Of a stretch of 64,000 nt of DNA, positions 11,681 to 23,445 are shown piece by piece. The stretch lies in assembly GCA_947044405.1 (NCBI GenBank), contig CAMRHE010000156.1:3225001-3289000 (forward strand), in the 5' to 3' direction. A model generated the notes under the pieces. The model saw nothing but the letters and a program-made list of their open reading frames with translations. It searched no databases and had not been told where the DNA came from. The translations under genes and the position numbers were made by a program. How positions within the stretch are numbered: the first letter of the stretch is position 1; each line of letters begins with the position of its first letter. Origin of the DNA: Leptodactylus fallax (taxonomy: Eukaryota; Chordata; Amphibia; Anura; Leptodactylidae).

Positions 11681-14600
11681 ATGGTGCTTAAAATTGTGTC
11701 CATGAATGTCAGGGGTTTGAACTCCCCTCAAAAAAGAGCCAATTTATGGCGTGAGGTCCGAGCTCATAACTGTGACATTCTTGCTCTACAAGAGACGCAC
11801 CTTTTGGAGGCAGACGCCTTTCGCATTAATAATCCTACATATCCACATGTGTTTCATGCTCACTACTCCTCAAAGCGTAGAGGAACACTGATTGGGATTA
11901 GAGATTCAGTAGCGTTTCAGCTGGTATCTCAATACGCTGACCCGGGAGGGCGATTTGTAATATTAGTCTGTATTCTTAATAATGTCACTTATACGTTGGT
12001 ATCAGTCTACGCCCCAAACACGAAACAGGTAGCATTCCTAGGGAAACTTGTGAGGGCGGTAGAAAAAAGGAAGCAGGGGTGTCTACTATTAATATGGCTC
12101 CGGACCCGCTAGTAGATACTACTTCTGGCATATTAACGCGTCACCCCTCTTTCTCACAGGCTCTATGGCGCTATGAACTATTTGACATCTGGCGTATATT
12201 ACATAATACTGAAAAAGACTATACATATTACTCTAGCGTACATAATAGCTACTCCCGAATAGATCTGTTCCTAATTGAGCAGTCTAGCATTCCCCTTGTT
12301 AAGCAGTCTGAGATATCGCAAATAACTTGGTCACACCATGCTGCGATAACCTTGTCCATAGCAGAACGATATGAATCCGCCAGAGCATATGTATGGAGGT
12401 GTAATGAATTTTTAATGTCACAGCCAAAGTTAAAAGCGACGCTAGAGAATGATCTGAAGGAATTCTTTCAGATTAACGCCCCCTCTGCTTCTAGCCCTGA
12501 AATATTGTGGAACTCTCACAAGGCTTTTATTAGAGGTACGTTTATTCGCCTTGGGCATATAGAAAAGAAAAATAGAATGGCAGAGGTGGATCGATTGCTC
12601 CGTCAGATAAGAACCATCGACACCAACAACAAACAGTCTCCTTCCTCCTCACATGCAACGAAACTAAGGGCACTACGCCAGCAGTTGACCATTTGTCTAT
12701 TGCACAAATATGAGAAAAACCTAAAAAGGGTTAGAGCTACGTATTACTCTCAATCTAATAAAGCAGGCAAACTCTTAGCATCTAAGCTTAAACAAAAGCA
12801 TGTAAAATCCAGGATTCCATTTCTGCATAGTAAAGATGGTACACACAAAATTTATGACCCAAACGGCATTGCCGACGCCTTTAAAATTTTCTATGAGAGA
12901 CTCTATAATCTAGCAGAAGACTCATCCACGGTCCTCCCAACAAATTACGATATTGAGCAATTCCTTAAAGCTGCCCAGCTACCTGCACTCACTGAGTCAA
13001 AGCTGGACTCCTTGAATGCACCCATTACTTCGGCAGAGCTGTTATCCATAATTAAATCCTCGCCGTCTCACAAGTCTCCGGGCCCTGACGGCCTTACTAA
13101 CGAATATTATAAATGCTTTATCTCAGTCCTGATGAGCCCGCTACTGTCATTTTTGATGGCTGTGGTGGATTCTGGTACCATCCCAAAGGAAAATCAAGAA
13201 GCCTTGGTAGTTACGTTGCCAAAGCCTGGCAAACCCGCCACCAATCCCCAAAACTTCAGACCTATATCGCTACTGAACACAGATTTAAAAATCTATGCCA
13301 AACTCATAGCAAGCAGATTGGCAGTTTGTCTCCCAAGCTTGATAAAACATGACCAAGTGGGGTTTGTTAAGGGACGACAATCATATGATAACACTAGACG
13401 TATTTTAAACATACTACATCATATTGAATTTAAAAGGGAAGAGGCGGTGGTCCTTGCATTAGACGCAGAAAAGGCGTTCGATCGCATTTGCTGGTCGTAT
13501 GCCTTCTCGGTACTCAGAAATATGGGGTTTTCTGGAGCCATTTTAAGAGCGATTGAAGCGCTATACTGGGCACCTTCTGCAAGAGTGTTCACTAACGGAG
13601 TAGTATCAGATCCTTTTTTAATAACAAATGGGACCAGACAGGGGTGCCCCCTATCACCCCTGATATTTGTTCTCTCTATAGAACCTTTAGCCCAGGTTCT
13701 TAGACTAAATCCGGGAGTGAGAGGCATTGATATAGGAGATAAGTCTCACCTTATCTCATTATATGCAGATGATATTATTCTCACGTTGTCCAAACTGCAA
13801 ACATCTATTTCTCGCCTTATGGAAACTATTAATAATTTTGGGCAACTATCGTTTTACAAATTAAACATGGCTAAATCGCAGGCATTGCCTCTAAATGTCC
13901 CCCCGCCCTTGCTCCAACATCTAAAGTCAACTTATGATTTTGATTGGAGGGAGGACAGCGTTCAATACCTGGGGACACAAATGACGGCATCCCTGGGAAC
14001 TCTTTATAAAAGTAAATATATACCAATGTTAAAAAATATTGCAAGAGGAGACTGAGCGATTGTCAAAAACAGATGTTTCCTGGATAGGACGGGTAGCTGC
14101 TTTTAAGATGTTGCTATTGCCGAGACTCTTGTACCTGTTCTGCACACTCCCAATATCCATCCCTGTTTCCTTTTTTGAAACAGCACAAAGGGTGATTTCA
14201 AAATACATATGGAATGGAAAGAGACCGAGAATCAATAAAAGCTTTCTATTTAAACAACGGGAGGTAGGGGGGCTGGGGGTACCGATAGTGAGGAATTATT
14301 ATGTAGCATCTCTGGTTACTCAGTGCGCAAGATGGAAATCACCGGATATCTCGGTTCCATGGTTGCACATAGAACAGGCGTTTATAACTCCCTTAAAACT
14401 GGAGGACGCGTTATGGTTGCCCTTTTGGAATGTCCCTGCTCCGAGATTTTTCTCCCCGATCATGTGTGCTTCGTTAACGGCATGGAAGCTAATCCATGGG
14501 AAAGCAAATCCAATGAAGCATTTTCATATTGCAGAAATGCCCCTGTCATTGATGGCTTGGGTGATTGATGATGTAGGGGTCTCGGGCTGGGAATTGAGGG

Positions 14601-15424
14601 GGATAACGCAGATTTCTCAATTATACTCCGAGACTAAAAAACCTATATCGTTTGTAGACCTAAGACAACAATATGGAATTCATACAGGCGATTTCCTCAA
14701 ATATTTTCAAATATGGCACTTCATATCTAAACATCCTGTGACGACATTACCACATAATAATTCACTTTTCACGTGGTTGTCGAGTAATATGAAGGGACTG
14801 CATTTCCTATATGATAAAATGGATGGAGTGTCGACCTTTACTAGGTCTACCTCGTTCCGCTGCTGGGAGAGGGACCTGGGGATGGTCATTACTCCGGATG
14901 AATGGCAGCAAGCGATCAGACTGATCCATTTGTCTTTAAAGTGTAGCACTCACATAGAGACAGCCACGAAAATCATTTTACGGTGGTACAGGACCCCATC
15001 TACTCTACAGTTGGCGTATCCCTCCGTGTCCGGGGATTGTTGGAGGAGCTGTGGAGGCAGAGGAACCCTTCTTCACATTTTGGGGACTTGCCCTATAATT
15101 CACAAGTATTGGGATAGTGTTTTCGATATGCTCTCAGAGCTGTTTGGTCTCCAACTCCCCCACACGGTACATACGGCTATTCTGCTACTTGGAATTCCCG
15201 AAGAGTTGAATAAATACAAACAACTCATTTGTAAAATTTTGACTATAGCTAAATTAATGCTAGTACAGAGATGGAAATCACCAGCCTCTCCACCCATGTC
15301 AGCTCTAATACTGGCCATCAATAACACATATTCATATGAGAGGATAATAGCAATGGGAAACAATTCCTTTCCTAGATTTGAGAAAGCCTGGGATGCGTGG
15401 ATCTACTCTCGATACCTTATGTAG
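11681..15424 (+). pseudogene. LINE ORF2: endonuclease, reverse transcriptase, zinc knuckle (two frameshifts)
   Basis: ORF2 nicks DNA and copies the LINE RNA at the target. Segment 1 (11681-12090) is the APE-type endonuclease, with NVRGLNSPQKR, the catalytic Glu in QETHLL and VYAPN. About 13 nt are then missing where the family has GGDF before N, removing a catalytic Asp and shifting the frame. Segment 2 (from about 12091 to 14040) holds SRIDLFL, SHHAAI (the family usually has SDH), then RT motifs RPISLLN, LDAEKAFDRICW, GTRQGCPLSPLIF and the active site YADD (13762-13773). A single extra G at 14041 shifts the frame again. Segment 3 (to 15424) ends with a CX3CX7HX4C knuckle near 15038-15091. 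With those changes it is dead as it stands. Confidence 0.93.
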
Positions 15425-15845
15425 AGAATACCAAAGTGCTATAAGAAATCAATCGGGGCGGTTGAAGTGGTTATAGGGATGGATATCAGACTCACCAACC
15501 CCGCCGACAGAGGAGTCTGGGGAGGAGTGACTAATGTTGCGGTTGTGTGTCACATGTCATTAGCATGAACATAACTCACAGGAGGAAGGGAAGGTTGTTC
15601 CTGAAGAAATTACCCTGGACATAGATCACGATAGCCCTATGAATGTGCCTAAAAGTTAAAAGTTAAATGTTGTCGTTAATGTTTACTTTATAAGTAATAT
15701 CTATCACTGATCTTTAGGGATATGCGGTTCAAAAAGTGTATCTTGAAAATATACCATAATGCATATTAACTGTATATCACACTGTCTATCTATAATGTAT
15801 TGTATTTTTGTATTCTGAAAATTTGAATAAAAAATTATTGAAACT
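15425..15845 (+). other. LINE 3' UTR
   Basis: Non-coding tail of the LINE. It ends TTGAATAAAAAATTATTGAA followed by ACT and the target duplication. AATAAA near the end may serve as the polyadenylation signal. Confidence 0.8.
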
Positions 15846-15900
15846 AAAAAACATGGACAATCATCTACCCCAAAACAGGGTAATTTGTGAAGCATTTTAA

Positions 15901-16060
15901 GGCTGAGGCCCCATATTCAGAAAAGCAGCTTTTTTGTTGCAGACTTTGCTGCTTTTTTGAGCCAAAGCCAGGAGTGAATGTAGGAGAAGGTAGAAGTATA
16001 AGAACTTCCTATAAAATCTGCAACAAAAAAGCTGTGTTTCTGCAATGTGGGGCCTCAGCC
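15901..16060. repeat. Palindromic MITE (AGGCCCCA family)
   Basis: The ends GGCTGAGGCCCCA and TGGGGCCTCAGCC are inverted, as are the inner CAGCTTTTTTGTTGCAGA stretch and its counterpart. Related copies are at 29359-29575, 35418-35636 and 43261-43553. No coding capacity. Superfamily not determined. Confidence 0.85.
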
Positions 16061-16210
16061 ATAATGTTAAAAAGTGTATAGGAAAGCAGCAGTATGGTTA
16101 AACTAGCAGTTTGTATCCATTGCTTACCATTGGTTTTCCCTTAGACATACAGTGGCTTGCAAAAGTATTCCTACCCCTTGAACTTTTTCACATTTTGTCA
16201 CCTTACAATC

Positions 16211-17520
16211 AGTGGCGTAACTAGGAATGGCTGGGCCCCAAGGCGAACATTTGACATGCCCCCCCCCCCCCCGAACCGGTTACAGGTCCCCAAACGGTAA
16301 AATATGCTTAACAGTGGCCCCCAAACAGCATTATATGCTCCACAGTGGCCCCATACAGCATTATATGCTCTACATTGCTCCCCCTACACAGTATAATATG
16401 CCCCACACAGTATAATATGCTCCACACAGTATATGCTCCATACAGTGGCCCCCACCCAGTATTATATGCTCCACAGTGGCCCCCACCCAGTATTATATGC
16501 CCCCTACAGTGGGCCCCACCCAGTATTATATGCTCTACAGTGGCCCCCACCCAGTATTATATGCTGTACAGTGGCCCCCACCCAGTATTATATGCTGTAC
16601 AGTGGCCCCCACCCAGTATTATATGCCCTATAGTAGCCCCCACCCAGTATTATATGCTCTACAGTGGCCCCCACTCAGTAGTATATGCCGCACACAGTGG
16701 CCCCACTCAGTATTATATGCTCTACAGTGTCCCCCACTCAGTAGTATATGCTCCCCACAGTGACCTCCACTCAGTATTATATGCTCCCAACAGTGGCCCC
16801 CACACAGTATTATATGCTCCCCATAGTGGCCCCCACTCTACAGTGACCCCAACTCAGTATTATATGCTCTAAAGTGGCCCCCACACAGTATTATAAGCTT
16901 ATTATTATCTCCTCAGACCCCAGAGTATAATAATCGGAGGCCCAGGGAAGGTGATTAAAAATAACAAACATTCATACTCACCTTGCCTTACCTTTCCTTG
17001 GCATCCACGCTCCATCCTGCCGTCTTCAGGCCCTCTTCCGACGTCGTTGCTGAGGCCTGTGATTGGGCCTCAGCGGTCACGTGGGGGCGTACCGACGTCA
17101 TTACGTGGCCGCACCCTATGTGACCGCTGGGGCCTAAGCACAGTCCTCAGTCACATGACGGAATAGTGCCGGAGAGGATGCTGCGCCCAGGAGAGGTGAG
17201 AATATGCATTTATTATTTTCAGTCACCTTCCCTGGGTGCCCTGCCCTGCCATCTATTGGAAAGGGGCCTGCAATATGCCAGGGCCCCTTTCCAATAACAG
17301 TATGTATAGCGGTCAGGGAACCAGGCTTTCCCCGACCGCTATCATAGTGGTCCGGGGCCTGGCCATCTCCAGCTGGCCACGGGCACCATACCCTGTCTGG
17401 TCCAGTTACGTCACTGGTTTGTGGGGTTCGCGGTAGCAGCTGCCACAGGGCTCTGGGCCCCCTAATGTCCAGGGCCCTGTGGCAGCCGCTAACGCTGCTA
17501 CCCCGGTATTTACACCCCTG
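16211..17520. mobile_element. hAT-type non-autonomous element
   Basis: The ends are CAGTGGCGTAACTA and, in reverse, CAGGGGTGTAAATA. Flanking 8-mers CTTACAAT (16203-16210) and CTTACAAC (17521-17528) match at 7 of 8 positions, giving the 8-bp duplication expected for hAT. Inside are a poly-C tract, a 32-bp minisatellite, a CpG-rich core with GACGTCATTACGTGG and TACTCACCT, and a GC-rich right part. A relative in opposite orientation begins at 63162. A second CAGTGACGTAACT motif near 17412 could mean that one hAT lies inside another. Confidence 0.85.
16320..16900 (+). repeat. 32-bp minisatellite
   Basis: Roughly 17 copies of CAGTATTATATGCTCTACAG followed by TGGCCCCCACCC. Read in reverse it is clearly related to the GGGGCCAC...GCATAATAC arrays at 5941 and 7850. 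Spurious open frames across it are ignored. Confidence 0.95.
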
Positions 17521-17770
17521 CTTACAACCACAAACTTAAATGTATTTTATTGAGATTTTAAGTGATAGACCAGCACAAAGTAGCAGATAATTGTGAAGTG
17601 GAACGAAAATGATGCATGGTTTTCAAAATTTTAATCAAATAAAAATCTGAAAAGTGTGACTTGTAAAGGTATTCAGCCCCCCTATATGAATACTTTGTAA
17701 AGGCCACCTTTCGGTGCAAATACAGCTGCAAGTCTTTTGGGGTATGTCTCTACCAGCTTTGCACATCATA

Positions 17771-18102
17771 TGAGAGTAGTAGTTTTTGTTGGCAGCGGAT
17801 TAATCTTTGACTGTCCAGGCGTTCAACAGTAAACAGATATTTATCGAGGAACAAGAATAATACACTGTATTCTGTAACATGATCTCAGCTACTTGTCTGT
17901 GAGCTCCATGTGCTCTGCTCTATGCTGTAGCTACAAAAACAAAACAGAGAGGAACTTCCTGGTTTTGTTACTCTAGCCCCCACCTTTTTAACAGAGCATT
18001 ATTAACAGCTTAACACTATGCCCAGAGACAGAAGCTTATGCAGTTATAAACGTATAAACAGTAGTTGTTGCAATACAGGCAATAATAAACATTATTCCAA
18101 CA
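17771..18102 (-). repeat. Copia 3' LTR
   Basis: On the minus strand it starts TGTTGGAATAATG and ends CTACTACTCTCA, the usual TG...CA form. Immediately upstream (plus 18103-18114) is the purine-rich GTTGAGTGGGGG, a plausible polypurine tract. Length is about 332 bp. No second LTR is present in the window. Confidence 0.8.
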
Positions 18103-18124
18103 CCCCCACTCAACAACTACTTAT

Positions 18125-21100
18125 CTAGTTAGTCCCTTTGAGGTTCTGAACTCTTCGAACTTGGTTCTTGGCAATCGCTTTGTCAGCCACCATCTTGTCA
18201 GTTTCGCAATAAACAAATTCGATACCACATTCTATCCAATCATGCAGGTGGTGATGTTTAACGTCAATGTGTTGGTTCTTGCATTGATCTTTTCACTGCT
18301 TGCAAGTTCAATGCATCCTTGGTTATCTTCATACATCGTCGTTGGCTGAGTTGACTGCTTGCCAAGATCCTTCAACAACTGGTTTAGCCAAATGATCTCT
18401 TGACTTTCGTAGGCCGCAGACACATATTCTTCTTCTGTAGATGATAAGGCAACAGATACCTGTTTTCTACTGGACCAAGAGATAGAACTTTCTCCAAGCT
18501 TGAACAAGTACCCACTTGTTGACTTACGATCACTTGAATCATTAGCCCAGTCTGCATCCACATAGCCTGTGAGTTTTAGATCTCCTGTTGAAGACTTTCT
18601 TAAACTTATGTCTTGAGTTTCTTTCAAATATCGGAGAATTCTCTTAACAGCATTCCAGTCTCTTTGGCACGGTTTTTCCACATGTCTGCAGAGAATACTC
18701 ACTGCTGCTGCGATATCTGGTCGAGTCATAGTTGTTATGTATAGAAGTGCCCCCACTGTCTGTATTTCTCATTGTTTGGTAACAGATCATCTTCTCCTTC
18801 CAATCTTAGGTAGGATGACTCCATTGGGGTTGATATATCTTTTGCTTCTGACATTCCAAACTGGTTGAGGATTGAGTTGATTTTTGCACTTTGGTTTAGA
18901 AGAAAACTTCCATCTTCTTCTCTCTGGATCTGGATGCCTAAATAATATGTAACAATTCCAAGGTCTTTTGTTTCAAAATACTGATTCAGGATTTCAGTCA
19001 TTTTTGCAATTTCTGTTTCTTCTTCATGTATGACAATCACATCGTCTACATATAAGAGAATATACATCCACTTTCCATCTGTACACTTTGTGTATAGGCA
19101 TGGGTCTGCTTGACCTCCCTTAAATCCTTCTTCCAATAAGACTTTGTTTATTTTGGTATTTCATGCTCTTGCCGATTGCTTAAGACCATAGAGAGATTTT
19201 TGTAGTTTACAAACGAGGTTTTGTTAACCTTTTCTGATATAACCCTCAGGTTGAGTCATGTACAAATCCTCCTCAATGTCACCATTTAAAAAGGCAGTTT
19301 TGATATCCAAATGTCTGACAGACATCCTTTGTATAGCAGATACAGCTAATAGACGTGGTCTGCTTAGCAACTGGAGAAAATGTAGCATCATAATCTTCAC
19401 CATATTTCTGAGAATATCCTTTTGCAACTAATCTTGCTTTAAATCTGTGAACTTTGCCTTCAGAGTCATATTTGGTCTTAAACACCCACTTACACTTTAT
19501 TGCTTTCTTGTCTTGTGGTAGTTTGGTGAGTTTCCAGGTTTGAAGTTGATGAAGCGATTTCATTTCCTCATTAGCAGCATTAATCTTCGTTTTTTCATGG
19601 CCAGGTAGTCGATGCATCTCATCCCATGACTGTGGCTCTAGTTCGGGTAGTGTTTTAGCAATGTAGGATAGACGCTTAGCTGGTATATCCTTGTTTGATC
19701 TTGACGATCTTCTTATTTCAGGTTCACTTGATGTTTCCATTGCTTCTTCAATGGTTGAAGAATCTAACCAAACTTCTACATCTTTCTCTTTGTCATTTTG
19801 TAACTGTAACTTAGGTTGTTGTTGCTTCATCTGGACTATTGGTATGATGTCATAAAACTTGAGTGAGACGAAGTTTTCATCAATCATTACATCTCTGCTT
19901 ATTGTGACCTTGTTCGTTTCTGGGTGCAGGATGCTATATCCTTTCTGGGTTTCACTGTAGCCCACCAGGATACCTTCTTTGGCATGGGATTCCCATTTGG
20001 TACGTTTTTCCTTAGGAACATGCACAAATACTTTACTTTCAAATACTCTTATGTGTTGTAGATTAGGTTTTTGCTGTTCCATATCTCAAATGGAGTTTTC
20101 TCTGTAGCTTTACCTGTTAACCTGTTTTGAAGATAGCATGCTGTCATGATTGCTTCACCCCAATATGTTGTAGGCAAATCTGCGTCAAATAGCATACTTC
20201 TTCCACTTTCACAGAGTGTCCGGTTTCTTCTTTCCGCTACACCATTTTGTTCAGGATTGTATGTTACAGTGGTCTGAAACACGATTCCATTTTCCTTTAA
20301 AATGCTTTGTGTCTCACTGCTTGTATATTCATTTTCATTATCTGCATGCAGGATTTTTGGAATTCTCCCAAATTTGTTATATACTTCAGCTAGATATGTT
20401 TCAAGTTTCCCTGGGACTTCATCTTTGCTGTGAAGTAGATTGACAACCGTATATCTTGAATAGTCATCGATAAATGTGAGAAAATATCTCTTCTTTCCAG
20501 GAGTTAGAGTATTCAGTGGACCACAAACATCAGTATGTATTAAATCCAGTGGCTGTTCTGATTTTGTAGTACTATTCTTAGGAAAAGATTTTCGGGACAT
20601 TTGTCCTTTAAGACAGCTTATACACTTCATTGTCTGATTACACTGATCAATTGTAATGCCTTCAGCAAGTTGTTTTTGAACTAACTTTCTTATTGCTTCT
20701 GGGTCTCTATGTGCAAGACGCCTGTGCCATAGATGGATACAATTTGTGTGTTGTTCTTGTTTAGCAGTATATGCATTTTCTTTGCAATTTAACTGATATA
20801 GCTCATCTTTGATCTTTCCTTCTGCTAGTATACGGCCCCTTTTTGAGATGATGCAGCCGTTATCTTTAAATGTAACTTCATTTCCTTGTCTTGTGAGTTT
20901 CTTCACAGATAACAGATTGCTTTCAAGGCTAGGTACATACAGCATGTCTTTTACTGGGATCTTTCTGCTTTGTGTTGGGGAGACTTGACAATCAATGTAA
21001 CCATCCCCTATTCCCTCTGTATTCATATACTGACCATTAGCCAAAATCACTTTCTCTGACTTTGGTTAAGGTTAGAAAAGAAGTTTCTGTCATTGGTCAT

Positions 21101-21535
21101 TTGACTAGTTGCTCCAGAGTCTATATACCATGCATGCTTGGATGTACTTGCATTAATGGTAAAAGCAGTTTCAGTACTTGAATTGTGTTTTTCTTCAGTG
21201 ATGGCACATTTAACCCTTTGATGATTTTGCTTTTTCAGATGATTCATCCTAGCTTTCCAGACTCTGCAGTCAGCTTTTAGGTGCCCTGTTTTCTTGCATA
21301 CAAAACACTCACGTGTTTCTTTCAAATGACTTTTATTTTCGGATAGAGCTTGGGCTTTTAAAACGGATTCTGCTTTAGATACCCCAGCGCTGCATACACT
21401 CTCTGTCTTCCGCTTGCATTCATCTATAAGCTTTCCTCTGACATACTCCAGTGTGAGCTCATTATTTGGGCGCGCATCTAGTGAGGTTACAAGCATGTCA
21501 TAGCTTTCTGGAAGACCGCTTAATAGTAGTGCAAC
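18125..21535 (-). pseudogene. Copia gag-pol polyprotein, multiple frameshifts
   Basis: From the 5' side: CCHC knuckle CFVCKKTGHLKADC; protease WYIDSGATSQM; a frameshift near 21050; integrase with HHCC-type region (HRRLAHRD to CISCLKGQ), the core DVCGPL, FIDDYSRY and EQNGVAERRNR; a one-base loss in an A-run near 20066. RT follows with WVFKTKYDSEG, FSPVAK, DIKTAFLNGDIEEDLY and active site YVDD (19041-19052), with more shifts near 19370, 19150 and 18750. RNase H has YVDADWAND, ALSSTEEEY and the Asp in YEDNQG. The frame would end near 18125. It normally makes virus-like particles and integrates cDNA; this copy cannot. Confidence 0.93.
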
Positions 21536-21830
21536 AATATATAACCAGCAAAGCCGTATTATATACTAAAACATAACTTTTAATAAATAGATAATAAAAA
21601 TTATAGCACTTCTCAAAAAAATATATATATTCAAAAGTGCCAAAATGAGTACCACCAATGACATTACATATAGACTTCTAATTCATCGGATCTTTTGTAA
21701 AAAAGTTCTATATTTCAATACCATATACTTCATAACTCATAACAAGCATTTTAACATTAGCAGAGAATAGTGAATTTAAAAAAAAAAAAAAAAAACCCAA
21801 AAAAAAAAATTGGCCCCCCCCAAAAAAAAT
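21536..21830 (-). other. AT-rich repeat fragment, probably the 3' side of the hammerhead repeat
   Basis: AT-rich sequence between the truncated copia gag and a Tc1 copy, with no open frame. Removal of the Tc1 (21831-23443) would join it to 23446, so it may belong to the same element as the ribozyme at 23633. This is an inference from position only. Homopolymer runs at 21775-21830 look degraded. Confidence 0.4.
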
Positions 21831-23443
21831 CTTAATCATTTTTAATTCTAAATATTTGGGTGTTTGCAACAGCCATTTCAATTTGATATATCTAATAACT
21901 GATGGACACAGTAATATTTCAGGATTGAAATGAGGTTTGTTGTACTAACAGAAAATGTGCAATATGCATTAAACTAAAATTTGACCGGTGCAAAAGTATG
22001 GGCACCTCTACAGAAAAGTGACATTAATATTTAGTAGATCCTCCTTTTGCAAAAATAACAGCCTCTAGTCACTTCCTGTAGTTTTTAATCAGTTCCTGGA
22101 TCCTGGATGAAGGTATTTTTGACCATTCCTCTTTACAAAACAATTCCAGTTCAGTTAAGTTTGATGGTCGACGAGCATGGACAGCCCGCTTCAAATTATC
22201 CCACAGATGTTCAATGATATTCAGGTCTGGGGACTGGGATGGCCATTCCAGAACATTGTAATTGTTCCTCTGCATGAATGCCTGAGTAGATTTGGAGCTG
22301 TGTTTTGGATCATTGTCTTGCTGAAATATCCATCCCCGGCGTAACTTCAAATTCGTCACTGATTCTTGTACATTATTCTCAAGAATCTGCTGATACTGAG
22401 TTGAATCCATGCGACCCTCAACTTTAACAAGATTCCCGGTGCCGGTATTGGCCACACAGCCCCAAAGCATGATGGACCCTCCACCAAATTTTACAGTGGG
22501 TAGCAAGTGTTTTTCTTGGAATGCTGTGTTTTTTTGACGCCATGCATAACGCCTTTTTGTATGACCAAACAACTCAATCTTTGTTTCATCAGTTCACAGG
22601 ACATTCTTCCAAAATGAAGCTGGCTTGTCCAAATGTGCTTTTGCATACCTCAGGCGACTCTGTTTGTGGCGTGCTTTCAGAAACGGCTTCTTTCGCATCA
22701 CTCTCCCATACAGCTTCTCCTTGTGCAAAGTGTGCTGTATTGTTGACCGATGCACAGTGACACCATCTGCAGCAAGATGATGCTGCAGCTCTTTGGAGGT
22801 GGTCTGTGGATTGTCCTTGACTGTTCTCACCATTCTTCTTCTCTGCCTTTCTGATATTTTTCTTGGCCTGCCACTTCTGGGCTTAACAAGAACTGTCCCT
22901 GTGTTCTTCCATTTCCTTACTATGTTCCTCACAGTGGAAACTGACAGGTTAAATCTCTGAGACAACTTTTTGTATCCTTCCCCTGAACAACTATGTTGAA
23001 CAATCTTTGTTTTCAGATCATTTGAGAGTTGTTTTGAGGAGCCCATGATGCCACTCTTCAGAGGAGATTCAAATAGGAGAACAACTTGCAATTGGCCACC
23101 TTAAATACCTTTTCTCATGATTGGATACACCTGGCTATGAAGTTCAAAGCTCAGTGAGGTTATAAAACCAATTTTGTGCTTCAGTAAGTCAGTAAAAAAT
23201 AGTTAGGAGTATTCAAATCAATAAAATGACAAGGGTACCCAAATTTTTGCACCGGTCAAATTTTGGTTTAATGCATATTGCACATTTTCTGTTAGTACAA
23301 TAAACCTCATTTCAATCCTGAAATATTATTGTGTCCATCAGTTATTAGATATATCAAATTGAAATGGCTGTTGCAAACACCCAAATATTTAGAACTAAAA
23401 ATGATTAAGATTAATAGGGGTGCCCAAACTTTTTCATATGACT
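21831..23443 (-). mobile_element. Second copy of the 4284-type Tc1, reverse strand
   Basis: Same inverted ends and coding region as 4284-5927, in opposite orientation. The right end is intact (CATATGACTG followed by TA at 23444-23445). The left end lacks the outermost ~30 bases, which are replaced by A/C homopolymer runs (21775-21830). Over the coding region the two copies have the same length with no indels. Confidence 0.92.
22024..23046 (-). pseudogene. Tc1-family transposase with two nonsense codons
   Basis: The frame has exactly the length of the intact copy (340 codons plus stop), starting MGSSKQLSNDLK. A TGA at 22594-22596 replaces the Trp just before the first catalytic Asp (VLWTDETK). 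A second TGA at 22069-22071 replaces an Arg near the C-terminus (YRKR), consistent with CpG decay of CGA. All catalytic motifs are otherwise readable (FQQDNDPKH, WPSQSPDLNIIEHLW). About a dozen residues differ from the intact copy, and at several of these this dead copy has the more conserved residue. Confidence 0.93.
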
Positions 23444-23445
23444 GT

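Larger units (their letters stand above)
9963..15845 (+). mobile_element. Full-length Tx1/L1-type LINE retrotransposon
   Basis: An identical 16-bp sequence (AAAAAACATGGACAAT) lies at 9947-9962 and 15846-15861, marking the target duplication. Between them are a GC-rich 5' UTR (GGGGGCGGAGCCTAGCCGG), an ORF1 with coiled coil and RRM-like region, an ORF2 with endonuclease, reverse transcriptase and a C-terminal zinc knuckle, and a 3' UTR ending ATTATTGAAACT. At 5.9 kb it has the length of a complete L1/Tx1-like element. The perfect duplication suggests a fairly recent insertion, but both ORFs carry indels. Confidence 0.95.
16150..17770 (+). mobile_element. Tc1-like 5' end, split by a hAT element and truncated
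   Basis: CAGTGGCTTGCAAAAGTATT after TA (16148-16149) is the characteristic end of a Tc1 family common in fish and frogs. The end continues to 16210, is interrupted by the hAT element 16211-17520, and resumes at 17521 (CTTACAACCACAAACTTAAA) to about 17770. There it is cut off by the LTR of the copia element. No transposase coding part remains. Confidence 0.85.
17771..21535 (-). mobile_element. Ty1/copia retrotransposon, 5'-truncated
   Basis: On the minus strand the order is gag zinc knuckle, protease, integrase, reverse transcriptase, RNase H, purine-rich tract and 3' LTR. Integrase before RT is diagnostic of copia. The 5' LTR and the gag N-terminus are missing; the frame is open to about 21535 (ALLLSGLPESYD) and then abuts unrelated sequence. 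The 3' LTR is inserted in a Tc1 end at 17770. Several frameshifts make it inactive. Confidence 0.95.

Noticed and set aside
14323..14568. 81-aa frame inside LINE ORF2
   Set aside because: Overlaps the ORF2 C-terminal coding frame in another phase.
16308..16872. 175-aa and other open frames in the 32-bp array
   Set aside because: Same reason: the unit has few stop codons and all frames give short-period peptides.
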